Of a stretch of DNA of 45,779 nucleotides, positions 9,772 through 19,220 are shown piece after piece (the stretch's first letter is position 1; each line of letters begins with the position of its first letter). Source of the DNA: Alphaproteobacteria bacterium. GTDB taxonomy: Bacteria > Pseudomonadota > Alphaproteobacteria > Micavibrionales > Micavibrionaceae. Where the stretch lies: NCBI GenBank assembly GCA_023301585.1, contig JAMASZ010000156.1:1-45779 (forward strand), in the 5' to 3' direction. Under the pieces are notes generated by a model. It did no database searches. It was not told the DNA's origin and saw only the letters and a list, made by a program, of their open reading frames with translations. The translations under genes and the position numbers were made by a program.

Positions 9772-10052
9772 TACACCCCGTTGTAGAGTTGTTGTTTTAC
9801 GATTTCAATTGTTCCGATGGAGGTTTGGATATCCGGTCCGCAATTGATAAAGCGAGTCCGTGTTCCGTCATCTTTGGGATCGTTCTCACGAAAACAAAGA
9901 ACCATGGTGTCAACATTCTGATACTCACCAGAATCAATTGCTCGAAGTGCAGCAATTAGGGCATCACGAGGAGTCCAATGGATTGCCAATTCTGTTTTTC
10001 GTGCTTTATGTTCGGTTAGGGATTCAGGGTGTTCTGCGAAGTCATCACTCAT
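9771..10052 (-). CDS. Hypothetical protein
   Basis: 93-aa ORF overlapping the portal stop; operonic. Confidence 0.6.
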   Translation of the reverse strand: MSDDFAEHPESLTEHKARKTELAIHWTPRDALIAALRAIDSGEYQNVDTMVLCFRENDPKDDGTRTRFINCGPDIQTSIGTIEIVKQQLYNGV

Positions 10053-11530
10053 TCTTCAATTTCCTCTTCTTCCTCTTCTTCCTCGGGCTCTTCCGGAATT
10101 GTAATTGGCGGATCAATAAGGATCTCGCCTTTGTACTCTTCGTCCTCTTGGAATGCGATCCCGCCGCGCTTGAGGTTATGGCGCATCTCGGTACGGCTGA
10201 TTGCTTCGGCCTGCCACTCAGCAATTATTTGAGCGCGCTCTTGAGGTGTCATCTTGGCAAGGTCAAAATCACTGTTTAGCTCAAACGTGATTGTACCCGA
10301 CGTGCCAGCAAACTGTTGCGCCCATTCAAGAGCGTTCTGGTATGCAAGCGATACGTTCTTTGTTGCAGACCCGAGAATTGACAGCTCTGCCGCCTCGTCT
10401 TGCTTTGCCTCTGTGGCTGTGCGTTCGACTTGCTTTGCCTCAACCAGTTTTGCGCCGAGAGCGACCATCTGGTTTTCTTTATGTTCCATTCCGGCCATGG
10501 CCATGGTGTTTGGATCAGCCTGTAGAATCCCAGCCTGCGCATCTTTCGGAAGCGCGATCCCGCCGAGGGCACCAAAGTTCATGTTGCCTTGGAGAACATC
10601 CTCGTTCCATTCTTTCGTGATACCAGACGCCCACAATGTAGGCTGGCCCGTAACAAAGGTTGATTCTTCGTGGTCTGCACTGTTGCAAAAATGAGCAATG
10701 TTTAGATTGGCAATATCAAGGAGCGGGGCGTCGTCAATAATGTGGTCGTTGTTTTCTGCGCCAATGAATGAGAACGGAATCTCCTTGAATGGCTTGGCGC
10801 TGCTATCCACCGGTGTCAGTACCTCACCAAGAGGTTCTTGCCCACTGTTGTTCTTCCCGTCTATATCGCGATAGATTTGGACGGTGTAATTACCTGTCAC
10901 AGCATCAAGGCGAAGAACGCGGTAGCGCTTCTCTGTCTCAATCTCAAACTCGTCTTTCTCAACGTCTTCAAACTCAACAAGAACTAGTTTAGACAACAGG
11001 ACTTTGGCGCCAACTGTTTTTGTCCGCCAGTTGATTATCTCGGTTGCTCGGTATAATTTAATTACAGGGCGAATCTCACCGGATTGTTGTTGTGCAAGTG
11101 TTGTTGGACCTTCCGTCACAGGATAGTCAGTCAAGACGCCCCCGCGTCCGGTCATCATAATGCCTCGCAATGCTCGCTTAGCCTGCTGCTCAAGACTTAC
11201 CCCGTCACCTTGGGCATCGACCTTAACAGGGTCGAGTGCTGCCGGAATCTCAATCTCGGAATCACGAGCAAAGACCTGACCAACAAGACCTTTGAGCGTG
11301 CGGCCCGTGATGTTGTGGAAAACCGAACGTCCAAGGTATGCGTCGTAGCGAGCGAGATTATCCAAATCCGTGTTACCTGGATTTGGACGAGGTAGATACT
11401 TATCCCCCCGCTTTTTAACCTGTCTCTGCCCCTTAACACAATCTTCTACCACCATCCAATCTGGTGCGGCGGCTGTTACCTCAGCGCGAATAAAGGCGAC
11501 GTTCTCGGAGCGTTGTACTGGGTCTGGCAT
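10049..11530 (-). CDS. Portal protein (DUF4055-like)
   Basis: 493-aa ORF after large terminase; poly-Glu C-terminal tail. Confidence 0.85.
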   Translation of the reverse strand: MPDPVQRSENVAFIRAEVTAAAPDWMVVEDCVKGQRQVKKRGDKYLPRPNPGNTDLDNLARYDAYLGRSVFHNITGRTLKGLVGQVFARDSEIEIPAALDPVKVDAQGDGVSLEQQAKRALRGIMMTGRGGVLTDYPVTEGPTTLAQQQSGEIRPVIKLYRATEIINWRTKTVGAKVLLSKLVLVEFEDVEKDEFEIETEKRYRVLRLDAVTGNYTVQIYRDIDGKNNSGQEPLGEVLTPVDSSAKPFKEIPFSFIGAENNDHIIDDAPLLDIANLNIAHFCNSADHEESTFVTGQPTLWASGITKEWNEDVLQGNMNFGALGGIALPKDAQAGILQADPNTMAMAGMEHKENQMVALGAKLVEAKQVERTATEAKQDEAAELSILGSATKNVSLAYQNALEWAQQFAGTSGTITFELNSDFDLAKMTPQERAQIIAEWQAEAISRTEMRHNLKRGGIAFQEDEEYKGEILIDPPITIPEEPEEEEEEEEIEE

Positions 11531-11532
11531 AG

Positions 11533-13095
11533 TTACCTCGGTAGGTTCAATCTAATGTCTTTAGCAATACGATTATCGCTTGCCAACACACGGTACCGAA
11601 CCTCGTCCCAAATATGGTCTTCCGCGGAAGTGTCAACGTCGTCTGGATTGTTTTCATCCCTCGGAAGCGTCGGCAAGATAGCAATTGCATTGCGGCAATT
11701 ATCCATGAAATATATGCCTGGCCCTTCATTGTCAATAGAAGCCTCAAAGCGGTCGCGCGTTAATTGCAACCCGTTTTTGCGCGAGCCAGGTGACTTGTCT
11801 GATTTGGTCCAACGCACTTTCTCGTCTGCCATACGCTTCTCGATGGTATCAATATCGGAATCGTTTACGTTCCGGATCTGGTTATCAGCAGGCCCACCAA
11901 CGGGGCGCTTCTTGATCCATCCGAGCTTCATCAGGACGTCTTCGTACTCCTTGATCCCCTTAGCAACATTCTTAGCGGATAACTTTAAGCCACGGTTAGT
12001 TCCGATTTCCTCAGAACCATACCATTCAGCAATGCGGATCAACGTCCCAGCAGGGGGACAAAACGTCGTCCCGTCAAGAAGCTTTGCACTCTCTCCGTTT
12101 GCCTCAGCCCACCATCCGACACTGAAAGGATGAGTAGACCCCCAGTCAAAAGAACGGTCAATGCGCCACGTCTTAGGCACAACAAATCTTCTTCGTACAT
12201 GGACAGGGGGTTTCCACACGTCGTCAAAAGCTCCGCCCGCAACAATATCCCAGTCTCCGTAAAGCCACGCCTTGCGTTTGTTCTCATCACGGATGGACTC
12301 AAGTTCCATAACATACTCGGGTGAGAGGTATGTGTTTTCCTTGTATGATCCAAAGATTCTTACTTGTGTCCGAGTGTGCATCTCGCGTTGTTGTGTCCGA
12401 GGATTGAACACCTCTTTAGTCTTTCGGACAATATGCCCTGCTGGCGCGGGATCAATAAACCGACGCTTAACCCAAGCGTGTCCAGGCCCGTAAGGGTTAG
12501 TCGTGCTAAAGTTGACAAGGGGCATCTCGGGTAAAGGCTTCCCGTCTGGTGTGTCGTAACGCCATGTCTGGCGGTCAATGATTACGCGCGGTGTGTGTTG
12601 CTCAGGAAGAAAGGATGAGCGATTGCAAGACAGCATTGCGTCGTATAGGTCAGGCGTCGGAAACTTACACAGCTCGTTCCATCCAATGAACGGAAACTCT
12701 TGGCCGTGATAATTCCAGTAATCCGACGGACGTTTAATTGTCCGGAATAGAAGTTCTTCCCCCGTTGACCATACCCATTTATAATCGGAGTTGGATGAGA
12801 GGAACCTTGCGGGTGGCCCAGCGATGGTCGGAAACCAACGGCGTGATTTGGAGACAAGGTCATCAAGGTTCTTATATTCGCGGTCAAAGATTACGCCTCG
12901 CCAATATGCGCCGTAGCCCCTGCCGACGTTCTTCCGGAAAGCCATGAGTTGGTCATCTGTCTTGCCTGGCCCGCGCGATCCGTCGTAGAGGATATGGTTG
13001 CACGGGCAGGACAGGGCAAGAGTCTGTGAACCTGGTAAGGGCGACCACGCTGGACGGTCAAGCTCGCCCTCTTCAAATGTGTGGATAATGCCCAT
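11533..13095 (-). CDS. Terminase large subunit
   Basis: Walker A-like YDGSRGPGKTD, Walker B region FPFIGWNELCKF, nuclease-domain aspartates (DRSFDWGS). Confidence 0.92.
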   Translation of the reverse strand: MGIIHTFEEGELDRPAWSPLPGSQTLALSCPCNHILYDGSRGPGKTDDQLMAFRKNVGRGYGAYWRGVIFDREYKNLDDLVSKSRRWFPTIAGPPARFLSSNSDYKWVWSTGEELLFRTIKRPSDYWNYHGQEFPFIGWNELCKFPTPDLYDAMLSCNRSSFLPEQHTPRVIIDRQTWRYDTPDGKPLPEMPLVNFSTTNPYGPGHAWVKRRFIDPAPAGHIVRKTKEVFNPRTQQREMHTRTQVRIFGSYKENTYLSPEYVMELESIRDENKRKAWLYGDWDIVAGGAFDDVWKPPVHVRRRFVVPKTWRIDRSFDWGSTHPFSVGWWAEANGESAKLLDGTTFCPPAGTLIRIAEWYGSEEIGTNRGLKLSAKNVAKGIKEYEDVLMKLGWIKKRPVGGPADNQIRNVNDSDIDTIEKRMADEKVRWTKSDKSPGSRKNGLQLTRDRFEASIDNEGPGIYFMDNCRNAIAILPTLPRDENNPDDVDTSAEDHIWDEVRYRVLASDNRIAKDIRLNLPR

Positions 13096-13548
13096 CTAGT
13101 CGCGAGCTGATGCGAGAAGTTCTTCTTGTGACTTCTTGGCCGCTTCTTCCCAATCTTTAGGATCCGACACAGGAACAAGAAGTAACCCGCCCTTGCCACT
13201 ATTGAGATCAACTTTCTTGGCGGGCTGGATGTTTGTCAGGCCTGCAATCTTATCGAGAGCATTGATCCGTGCGTTTTGATTAGCTCCAGGACCACGATAT
13301 GTTGCCTCTCGTGCAAGCCTCTCAAGAACCCATGTCTTAGTGTCGTCTAGATCATCAAAATCAGGAACTTGGAAATCATCGGCGAGGACTTGGAGGACGT
13401 CGGGATGCTTATCGGCACGCTCAACAAACTCATCTATTAGCTCAGGATCAACCCCAGCGATCCGTGCCGCGTGTTGTTTGTTTCCAGTTTTAATAAATGC
13501 TTGAGCATATCTTGTATAGATTTCCTTAACGTCATCTACCGCGTCCAT
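13096..13548 (-). CDS. Terminase small subunit
   Basis: MDAVDDVKEIYTRYAQAFIKTGNKQHAARIAGVDPELIDEFVERA...; immediately upstream of TerL. Confidence 0.8.
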   Translation of the reverse strand: MDAVDDVKEIYTRYAQAFIKTGNKQHAARIAGVDPELIDEFVERADKHPDVLQVLADDFQVPDFDDLDDTKTWVLERLAREATYRGPGANQNARINALDKIAGLTNIQPAKKVDLNSGKGGLLLVPVSDPKDWEEAAKKSQEELLASARD

Positions 13549-13614
13549 TTAAATCTCCTAAGGCACCGCCATAAAGAAGATATATGTTCTCTCAGGATCT
13601 TTTGTCAATGGAGA

Positions 13615-14082
13615 TTAAAAAATATCTCTCAGTGAGCGAGATAGCTTTTTCTCGGCCTTAGATTCTTTTTGTTTTAGAACCTGCTCGTTGTATGCTTTCC
13701 ACAGTAAGTCGCAAGCTTCATCACTTTTCACGACCTTCTCATTATGGAGGCGGACAATCTCATCACGATTGCGAGATTGCGTCCGAAGGTTGGCAGGGAC
13801 GGTTGCGTTGTATTGCTGGATGAGTGTGCGCTGTGTTCTCAGTGCGGTGGGATAATCACCATACTCAGTCTTGGGATCAAGCTGCTTTGCGGGTTCAGGT
13901 GCGAGGGCAAATGCCACGTCTGAGATTGGTTGATAATTATCTAGGGTTGGCGACCGCGGACATTGCGGAGGTGAAATAGTCGGACCCGTTCCCGTAGATG
14001 CGCAGCCCGTCACTAACAGGAGCAGCGGCGCACTTATCGCCACCAGCAGTTGCCGCTTGTTTCTTTTGTTGTCCTTGAACAT
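13615..14082 (-). CDS. Outer-membrane spanin lipoprotein (Rz1-like)
   Basis: Signal peptide plus lipobox LLLLVTGC/A; overlaps the i-spanin ORF in another frame (13937-14082). Confidence 0.8.
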   Translation of the reverse strand: MFKDNKRNKRQLLVAISAPLLLLVTGCASTGTGPTISPPQCPRSPTLDNYQPISDVAFALAPEPAKQLDPKTEYGDYPTALRTQRTLIQQYNATVPANLRTQSRNRDEIVRLHNEKVVKSDEACDLLWKAYNEQVLKQKESKAEKKLSRSLRDIF

Positions 14083-14452
14083 AAATCCGCTCCACTGTTC
14101 CTTGTCTCGATTCCGAGAGCTCTACGTTGAGACCCGTAAGACGTGTGTTCTCAGTTGTCAGGGTCGTAATCTGTTTGTCTTTTGCGCCATAAATAGGAAC
14201 AAGAGCCGCAGCTGTTTGACGTTCAAGATTGATTGTGGTCTGTTGGCCCTCAATTGTTCCTTTTAGCTGTTTGATCTTAGATGATTTGACCGCTCCGTTC
14301 CAGAGGGAATGAGTTGCCCATACGGCAGGAAGGGTCATGGATGCGCCGGCAAGGAATGCGGCGAGCGCAATCTTAGGCGCACCAAACTTGGTTATTGCAG
14401 ATGTTAGAATTGACAAACTACTCCTCCATATCCTTAAACGCGATCTGTTCAA
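13937..14452 (-). CDS. Inner-membrane spanin (Rz-like)
   Basis: N-terminal TM (IALAAFLAGASMTLPAVW) then coiled coil; overlapping lipoprotein ORF. Confidence 0.75.
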   Translation of the reverse strand: MNRSRLRIWRSSLSILTSAITKFGAPKIALAAFLAGASMTLPAVWATHSLWNGAVKSSKIKQLKGTIEGQQTTINLERQTAAALVPIYGAKDKQITTLTTENTRLTGLNVELSESRQGTVERIYVQGQQKKQAATAGGDKCAAAPVSDGLRIYGNGSDYFTSAMSAVANPR

Positions 14453-14723
14453 GACGTTGACGGATACGTCTATTCTCGTCCTCCAGGTTGGTCACGCGGG
14501 TTTCCAGGCGCTCTACCTGCGCCTGGTGTGAGGATGTCAAGGCGTCGATTTGTTTCTTATGATTAGTCTGCATCTCGGAGATCAGAGTTGCAGTCATAAA
14601 ATAATACATTATTGCCATTCCGGCAAATACGCCTAGGGCAAAAAGACCCCCGCGTGGCCCAAGCATGTGTTTTACAAATCCTTGACGCAGATCTGTTGTC
14701 TGCGCATCTAAGTTATCAGCCAT
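14418..14723 (-). CDS. Single-TM/coiled-coil protein, possible holin
   Basis: TM GGLFALGVFAGMAIMYYFMTATLI plus coiled coil; between endolysin and spanins. Confidence 0.5.
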   Translation of the reverse strand: MADNLDAQTTDLRQGFVKHMLGPRGGLFALGVFAGMAIMYYFMTATLISEMQTNHKKQIDALTSSHQAQVERLETRVTNLEDENRRIRQRLEQIAFKDMEE

Positions 14724-14749
14724 TCTAGAAAGTCCCTAGCGGTTATGTG

Positions 14750-15457
14750 TTAAGCCTCATTTTCAGAGACGATAGCACCGCTAGCGTCGTATTGCGGAAC
14801 AGGCGGGAGATCCGCGCTGCACCCCATAGGTTTTCTATATCCTAAGACACGTTCTTCGTCAACCCAAACATCAGAGACCCGATTGGATTGGTTGCCTCCT
14901 CGGAGTAGGATCTTCTTATTAGCCTTATCCTGACCCATAAGGAACGCGACGTGGCCGGACATCCCGCCTTTATGTCCTCTCCACAGTATGACGACTGCGC
15001 CAAAACCCATCTCGCATTCCTGGCCGTAGTCGAGCCAGTTCCGAGCGAGGTATGGATTCTCGTCAACACGTCCGGTGAGTTCATCATCTGGCAGGGCGAG
15101 GGCAAGCGATGTCTGCACGGCGTCACCGCACCACGGATAGACAGCCGGATCACCAAGAGTGCGCCCATCTGATTTAAGCCAGGTACGCAATTCCCAGTTA
15201 TGGAATCGCTCGTGAAGTCCGAGGTACCTTCCGATCTCGTTGACCCATGGAACGTCCAATGCTTTCGGTGTAACCTTTGTCTCAACATGTAGAAGACGAT
15301 TGAGCGCGCCTTGGCTCAAATACGCCGTTCCAGGAAGGCCCTGCGACTGTTTAAATTCAATGATTGCCAGGCGAGTCTGCGGACCGTAAATACCGTCTAT
15401 ACGCCCGTGGTAGTACCCGCGTGATTGCAGGGCGGTTTGTATCTCAACGTAATTCAT
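14750..15457 (-). CDS. Endolysin: peptidoglycan-binding domain plus NlpC/P60-CHAP-like peptidase
   Basis: LQSRGYYHGRIDGIYGPQTRLAIIEFQ-type PG-binding repeat; catalytic-type YPWCGDAV Cys and SGHVAFL His; strong AGGAGG RBS. Confidence 0.85.
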   Translation of the reverse strand: MNYVEIQTALQSRGYYHGRIDGIYGPQTRLAIIEFKQSQGLPGTAYLSQGALNRLLHVETKVTPKALDVPWVNEIGRYLGLHERFHNWELRTWLKSDGRTLGDPAVYPWCGDAVQTSLALALPDDELTGRVDENPYLARNWLDYGQECEMGFGAVVILWRGHKGGMSGHVAFLMGQDKANKKILLRGGNQSNRVSDVWVDEERVLGYRKPMGCSADLPPVPQYDASGAIVSENEA

Positions 15458-15515
15458 AACGGCCTCCTGATTTGCCAATCAGATGACACGGAAGATTGTG
15501 TTTTGTCAAGATATG

Positions 15516-15710
15516 TTATTCGACCCAAACGGTTTCGTATTTAATAGGAAGATTCCCGCATGTGTGGGACTCATCTGGTGACAAGACCTCTGTGCATTGT
15601 CCTGTGTTGTGGCTTAGGTAAACGACCGGAGTTGACGCCCATAGGTGCAGGAATAGGATAAATCCGCCCGCTATGAGGCAGGCGGACATTATTACTTGTG
15701 TATTGGTCAT
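15516..15710 (-). CDS. Small membrane protein
   Basis: MTNTQVIMSACLIAGGFILFLHLWAS TM segment. Confidence 0.5.
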   Translation of the reverse strand: MTNTQVIMSACLIAGGFILFLHLWASTPVVYLSHNTGQCTEVLSPDESHTCGNLPIKYETVWVE

Positions 15711-15760
15711 TGGTCTCTCCATCATATCTAAGAATGAACGTAAAGACATAAGATTACCAA

Positions 15761-16126
15761 TTAGTTAAAAAGTGGACCGTGACCGAATTGGATAGGAACG
15801 CGCACTGTTTGATAATCAGCACCTTCCGCACCAACAACATTACCTTCCGGTTTGCCGTCGTCCGGAATGACTCTGAACCCTGCTTGCATGAGTGCGGCAA
15901 GGGCTTCTTGACCCGAGTCTACACCTTCACGGACACGGAAGACAATCTCGTCACGACCAGTCATGGGTCCGTCACGATGCTTCTCAGGTTCCGTTGTAAG
16001 GGATTCAAGAACGACCGCGTCCAGGACACATTTGCGGGTATGGCCGACGCCAACAGGATTCACTGTAATACAGTCTCGAAAGACCTCTTCTATTTTGACG
16101 CGCTCGGCGTCTGTTAAAGTGCGCAT
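15761..16126 (-). CDS. Hypothetical protein
   Basis: ORF MRTLTDAERVKIEEVFRDCITVNPVG..., GGAG RBS. Confidence 0.6.
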   Translation of the reverse strand: MRTLTDAERVKIEEVFRDCITVNPVGVGHTRKCVLDAVVLESLTTEPEKHRDGPMTGRDEIVFRVREGVDSGQEALAALMQAGFRVIPDDGKPEGNVVGAEGADYQTVRVPIQFGHGPLFN

Positions 16127-16130
16127 GATG

Positions 16131-16313
16131 CTACTCCTTCTCGTCCAGTTTCTGATTGATAGCTTCAAACTCGGTCTGGACACCCTTGGTGAAGCCAAAG
16201 AGCTCTTTCTGATCCTTCAACCACCCGTGCATGGCACCGAGGGCTATAAGGCACGCGAATATAGACGCAACAAAGAAACCTGCTATAAGGAGCAGAACCT
16301 GCCACCACGTCAC
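16131..16313 (-). CDS. Small TM protein (holin/antiholin candidate)
   Basis: MTWWQVLLLIAGFFVASIFACLIALGAMHGWLKDQKELFGFTKGVQTEFEAINQKLDEKE. Confidence 0.5.
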   Translation of the reverse strand: MTWWQVLLLIAGFFVASIFACLIALGAMHGWLKDQKELFGFTKGVQTEFEAINQKLDEKE

Positions 16314-16468
16314 GAAGACAGGACTTTAGTTTTGAGGATGCGGACACCCTGCACTTTGCGCCGTAACGCCTGCTGTGCCTGTGGCGGAGAATCTGCTTGG
16401 ACATCCATGTGTGCCTTGCGACCGCGTGCCTGCCCGTTCAGAACGTAATGGACTCTAAACATTGCCAT
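16310..16468 (-). CDS. Hypothetical small basic protein
   Basis: ORF from MAMFRVHYVLNGQARGRKAHM; overlaps next ORF. Confidence 0.45.
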   Translation of the reverse strand: MAMFRVHYVLNGQARGRKAHMDVQADSPPQAQQALRRKVQGVRILKTKVLSS

Positions 16469-16469
16469 A

Positions 16470-16733
16470 CTAATGCACAGCCTTTGCTTGATTGATCTCG
16501 TCTTGAGTGATCCCTGAATCCAGCAGAGCGGATTCCGTCGCGCCGTTTGCAAGGGCGTCGCGTAAGGCCTCGGTACGTGTGGCGAATCCTTTATCAGATT
16601 CCGCTATTACTTTATCGCCCATCAGGACCTCCGTTAATTTGGCGAGCACTAGTTTAACAACATACTCCCGTGTGGGTTCACAACATTTATAGACGGTTGC
16701 CGTGTCTCGTATATCGTATTGCATAGACGACAC
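16470..16733 (-). CDS. Hypothetical protein; first ORF of the leftward late block
   Basis: 87-aa ORF adjacent to divergent intergenic region 16734-16838. Confidence 0.5.
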   Translation of the reverse strand: MSSMQYDIRDTATVYKCCEPTREYVVKLVLAKLTEVLMGDKVIAESDKGFATRTEALRDALANGATESALLDSGITQDEINQAKAVH

Positions 16734-16778
16734 TCAGCGCGCAAGAGAAAATAAATGTAGAAAAGATAACTTTAGGGG

Positions 16779-16807
16779 TTGCACTAGATTACGAGATGAG
16801 GTATAAG
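16779..16807 (+). promoter_or_regulatory. Sigma70-like promoter TTGCAC-N17-TATAAG
   Basis: TTGCAC 16779-16784, 17-bp spacer, TATAAG 16802-16807; preceded by TTAGGGGTTG shared with the 25934 promoter. Confidence 0.65.
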
Positions 16808-16838
16808 ATGTTATCAAACATTGATTAGGAACAACAAA

Positions 16839-17159
16839 ATGATTAACAATCCAACATACGCAACGGTATCCACAGCAAAGCGCGGGGCCAAGCGTCTCGG
16901 GCTCACAAAATTCGACATTGTGCCGTGCGGTGAGCGCTTTGAGCTACGCGATTTGACACGTCCCCTATATGACGCGAGCAAACGCGCACGATCCGCCACA
17001 AAAGCGCCCGTAACGAAGGTATGGGACATATGTATTGAGCACGGCGAGTCTATGGCGCGCAAAGACATCATTGCCCTGTGTGTCACAGCAGGGATCAATA
17101 TCAACACAGCCAAAACGCAATACCAAGCGTGGCGCAAGGCAGCAGGACTAGTCAAATGA
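16839..17159 (+). CDS. Small protein with the VWD...TQY..WRKA domain (paralog A)
   Basis: MINNPTYATVSTAKRGAKRLGLTKFDIV...TKVWDICIEHGESMARKDIIALCVTAGININTAKTQYQAWRKAAG. Confidence 0.65.
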   Translation: MINNPTYATVSTAKRGAKRLGLTKFDIVPCGERFELRDLTRPLYDASKRARSATKAPVTKVWDICIEHGESMARKDIIALCVTAGININTAKTQYQAWRKAAGLVK

Positions 17160-17386
17160 GCATTGAGTTCGACACAACAGTTCTAGGTGGCCTCCCTGTA
17201 ACGGTCGAGGCCACCTTTGCAGGGGCGGATCCGGATGTCGGTATCTTTTCTGCTTACGTGGACGAGTGGGAGATTGTTGCCGTCAACGGACGGTATTGTA
17301 AAAAGTCGCCAGAATGGATCTACAAACGCCTTACGGATAAGGACGAAGAATCAATCCAGGAAGAAGCTTACGATTATTTAGATTAA
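17156..17386 (+). CDS. Hypothetical protein
   Basis: ATGA overlap with upstream ORF; MSIEFDTTVLGGLPVTVEATFAGADPDVG... Confidence 0.6.
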   Translation: MSIEFDTTVLGGLPVTVEATFAGADPDVGIFSAYVDEWEIVAVNGRYCKKSPEWIYKRLTDKDEESIQEEAYDYLD

Positions 17387-17802
17387 GTATGCGAGGCGGG
17401 ATCTAGGTAGAGTTCTATCCCTTCCGCCGCTGCCTGCCAATCGTCCATGCACATCCAGGCATATCCCTGCTCATCCACAAACTCGCCAAACTCAACTTGC
17501 GTAGAGCTCATATCCTTCTTTGGATCATGCACCTTGCGAGGGTTGGGTTTCTTCATCTCAATATAGAGACCATGGTACGGGCCACGAGCGACGGGCAAGA
17601 AGATATCATGCACCCCTGACTTCACACCCTCGGCGACCATCTTTGACGCAGACGCACGGTTACGTGACCCCCCATTAGGGATAGCGTGCATCCACCGAAG
17701 CAGGCGCTTCGTCTCAGGATCCGGATGCTTTGACGCCCAACAAAACAGAGCACACTGGATAGCATGCTCTGTTCCTGATTTGGCTAATTGCTCGGGGGTC
17801 AC
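17383..17802 (-). CDS. VRR-NUC-type nuclease
   Basis: HAIPNGGSRN...EGVKSGVHDIFLPVARGPYHGLYIEMKKP motif. Confidence 0.8.
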   Translation of the reverse strand: MTPEQLAKSGTEHAIQCALFCWASKHPDPETKRLLRWMHAIPNGGSRNRASASKMVAEGVKSGVHDIFLPVARGPYHGLYIEMKKPNPRKVHDPKKDMSSTQVEFGEFVDEQGYAWMCMDDWQAAAEGIELYLDPASHT

Positions 17803-18011
17803 GGGCGGTGATTGATTACTTGCAAATGCCCATTGATATTGTGCCGGCGGGCAGGGCGTGTGCCTGGAGGGTTGTGATAATCGCGCCCGAGCTTGTGTCC
17901 GCGAGACGAGAATCCGCCTCCGGAACGATATTGAGGGGTGGCAATTTCTATGCTGCTCATAAGGCCGGCGAGCCCCGCGCTAGCTGCGCCTAATAGTAGA
18001 TTATTTCGCAT
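17799..18011 (-). CDS. Hypothetical protein
   Basis: 70-aa ORF overlapping both neighbours by a few nt. Confidence 0.4.
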   Translation of the reverse strand: MRNNLLLGAASAGLAGLMSSIEIATPQYRSGGGFSSRGHKLGRDYHNPPGTRPARRHNINGHLQVINHRP

Positions 18012-18480
18012 TGTTCACTCTTTCGATAACGTGGTCCGGCCATCCCGTCCCATACAATTTAAGTTTATGTGTTTTCGGACCTTTTAGCCAGAGCGTCCAA
18101 GATACCTTTCCATTTGCAAGAGAATGGAACCTGTGGGCATAATCAAATGTAATCTTACGGGGCCAAATTGCCGGCATGATGGATCTGCGATATGTCGTCC
18201 CGTCTGGTCGCATGACCTCTTCCACATATCCACCTTTAAACACGATCCGGTAATTGTTGCCCTCATGCCCGTGGAAGCAATCAGGGGGATCACCCTTAAC
18301 GACCTTATGGAGGATGATTGTCCACCCACCAAATGCAAACATCTCAGGAAATGGACCTAAGATTCGATACGAGTAAAAGATTGGATCGTTCTCACCGCCG
18401 TACTGAATAAATGGATTGCGGATCTTGATGCAATACCACAAGTGTCCTATAACCAGTAAAAGGATAATTAGAAAGGTCAT
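18001..18480 (-). CDS. Membrane-anchored hypothetical protein
   Basis: MTFLIILLLVIGHLWYCI TM start, operonic. Confidence 0.5.
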   Translation of the reverse strand: MTFLIILLLVIGHLWYCIKIRNPFIQYGGENDPIFYSYRILGPFPEMFAFGGWTIILHKVVKGDPPDCFHGHEGNNYRIVFKGGYVEEVMRPDGTTYRRSIMPAIWPRKITFDYAHRFHSLANGKVSWTLWLKGPKTHKLKLYGTGWPDHVIERVNNAK

Positions 18481-18487
18481 AGTGTCC

Positions 18488-18802
18488 TCAAAGTAATTCT
18501 GGTCTGATGTTAGGCCAAGGCTCATCACGAGGCCACACCCAAATATGGCGGTAATGGAACTCTGTGGATTGGCCGTTTACAACAAACTCTTGTGGAGGGT
18601 AGAGCTCAAAACAAACCGCCTCCTCACCGAAGACAAGGTTCTTAACGCGCTGGCCGTCATGCCAGGTAAGTGTCCCGTCATGCTCGATCTCAAGATGGTC
18701 GAATTTGGTGGGGGTGTTTTGATAGAGCATTGCCGAGATTACGGAATCAGGCTTTTCGCCCTCGTGGAATACTACGGGATGGGAAATGATGTTATCAGTC
18801 AT
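18488..18802 (-). CDS. Hypothetical protein
   Basis: 104-aa ORF, operonic overlap with HNH gene. Confidence 0.5.
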   Translation of the reverse strand: MTDNIISHPVVFHEGEKPDSVISAMLYQNTPTKFDHLEIEHDGTLTWHDGQRVKNLVFGEEAVCFELYPPQEFVVNGQSTEFHYRHIWVWPRDEPWPNIRPELL

Positions 18803-19220
18803 ACTCTTCGTTTACAGGCTCAGCCCTCTTCTCGGCAACATAAAAGAAGAATGGATTTGACATATAAGCCAGACGCTCAACATGAACCGGACCACACATC
18901 TTACGGTAACCCCCTGCAAGTTTGTTATGCAAGACCATATGGCAGGTGTAGCAGAGTGTTATTCCGTTTTCCACAGTGAAGCGCAACTCCTGCCGATAGG
19001 TCGCGTGCTCGATATGATGCGCGTGAAGCTTCTCGGACGTCGTTCCGCAGTTGCGGCATGCCCCGTCGCGTCGGATCACTGAGATCGCCCAGTATTTGTA
19101 TGCTGAGTGTTGACGCCACTTCTTTGCGTATGAAGGGGTTACAAGAACTCTTGCGTCGTATCTAAGGGCCGCATTGCGGAGCTTTGTCGCGTAATAGAAC
19201 TCGTCCTTCTTAATTGCCAC
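18795..19220 (-). CDS. HNH endonuclease
   Basis: CRNCGTTSEKLHAHHIEHATY...NGITLCYTCHMVLHN. Confidence 0.85.
   Translation of the reverse strand: MAIKKDEFYYATKLRNAALRYDARVLVTPSYAKKWRQHSAYKYWAISVIRRDGACRNCGTTSEKLHAHHIEHATYRQELRFTVENGITLCYTCHMVLHNKLAGGYRKMCGPVHVERLAYMSNPFFFYVAEKRAEPVNEEYD

Noticed and set aside
13096-13211. Overlapping alternative ORF 12891..13211 minus
   Set aside because: Out of frame across the terminase small/large junction; no independent support.
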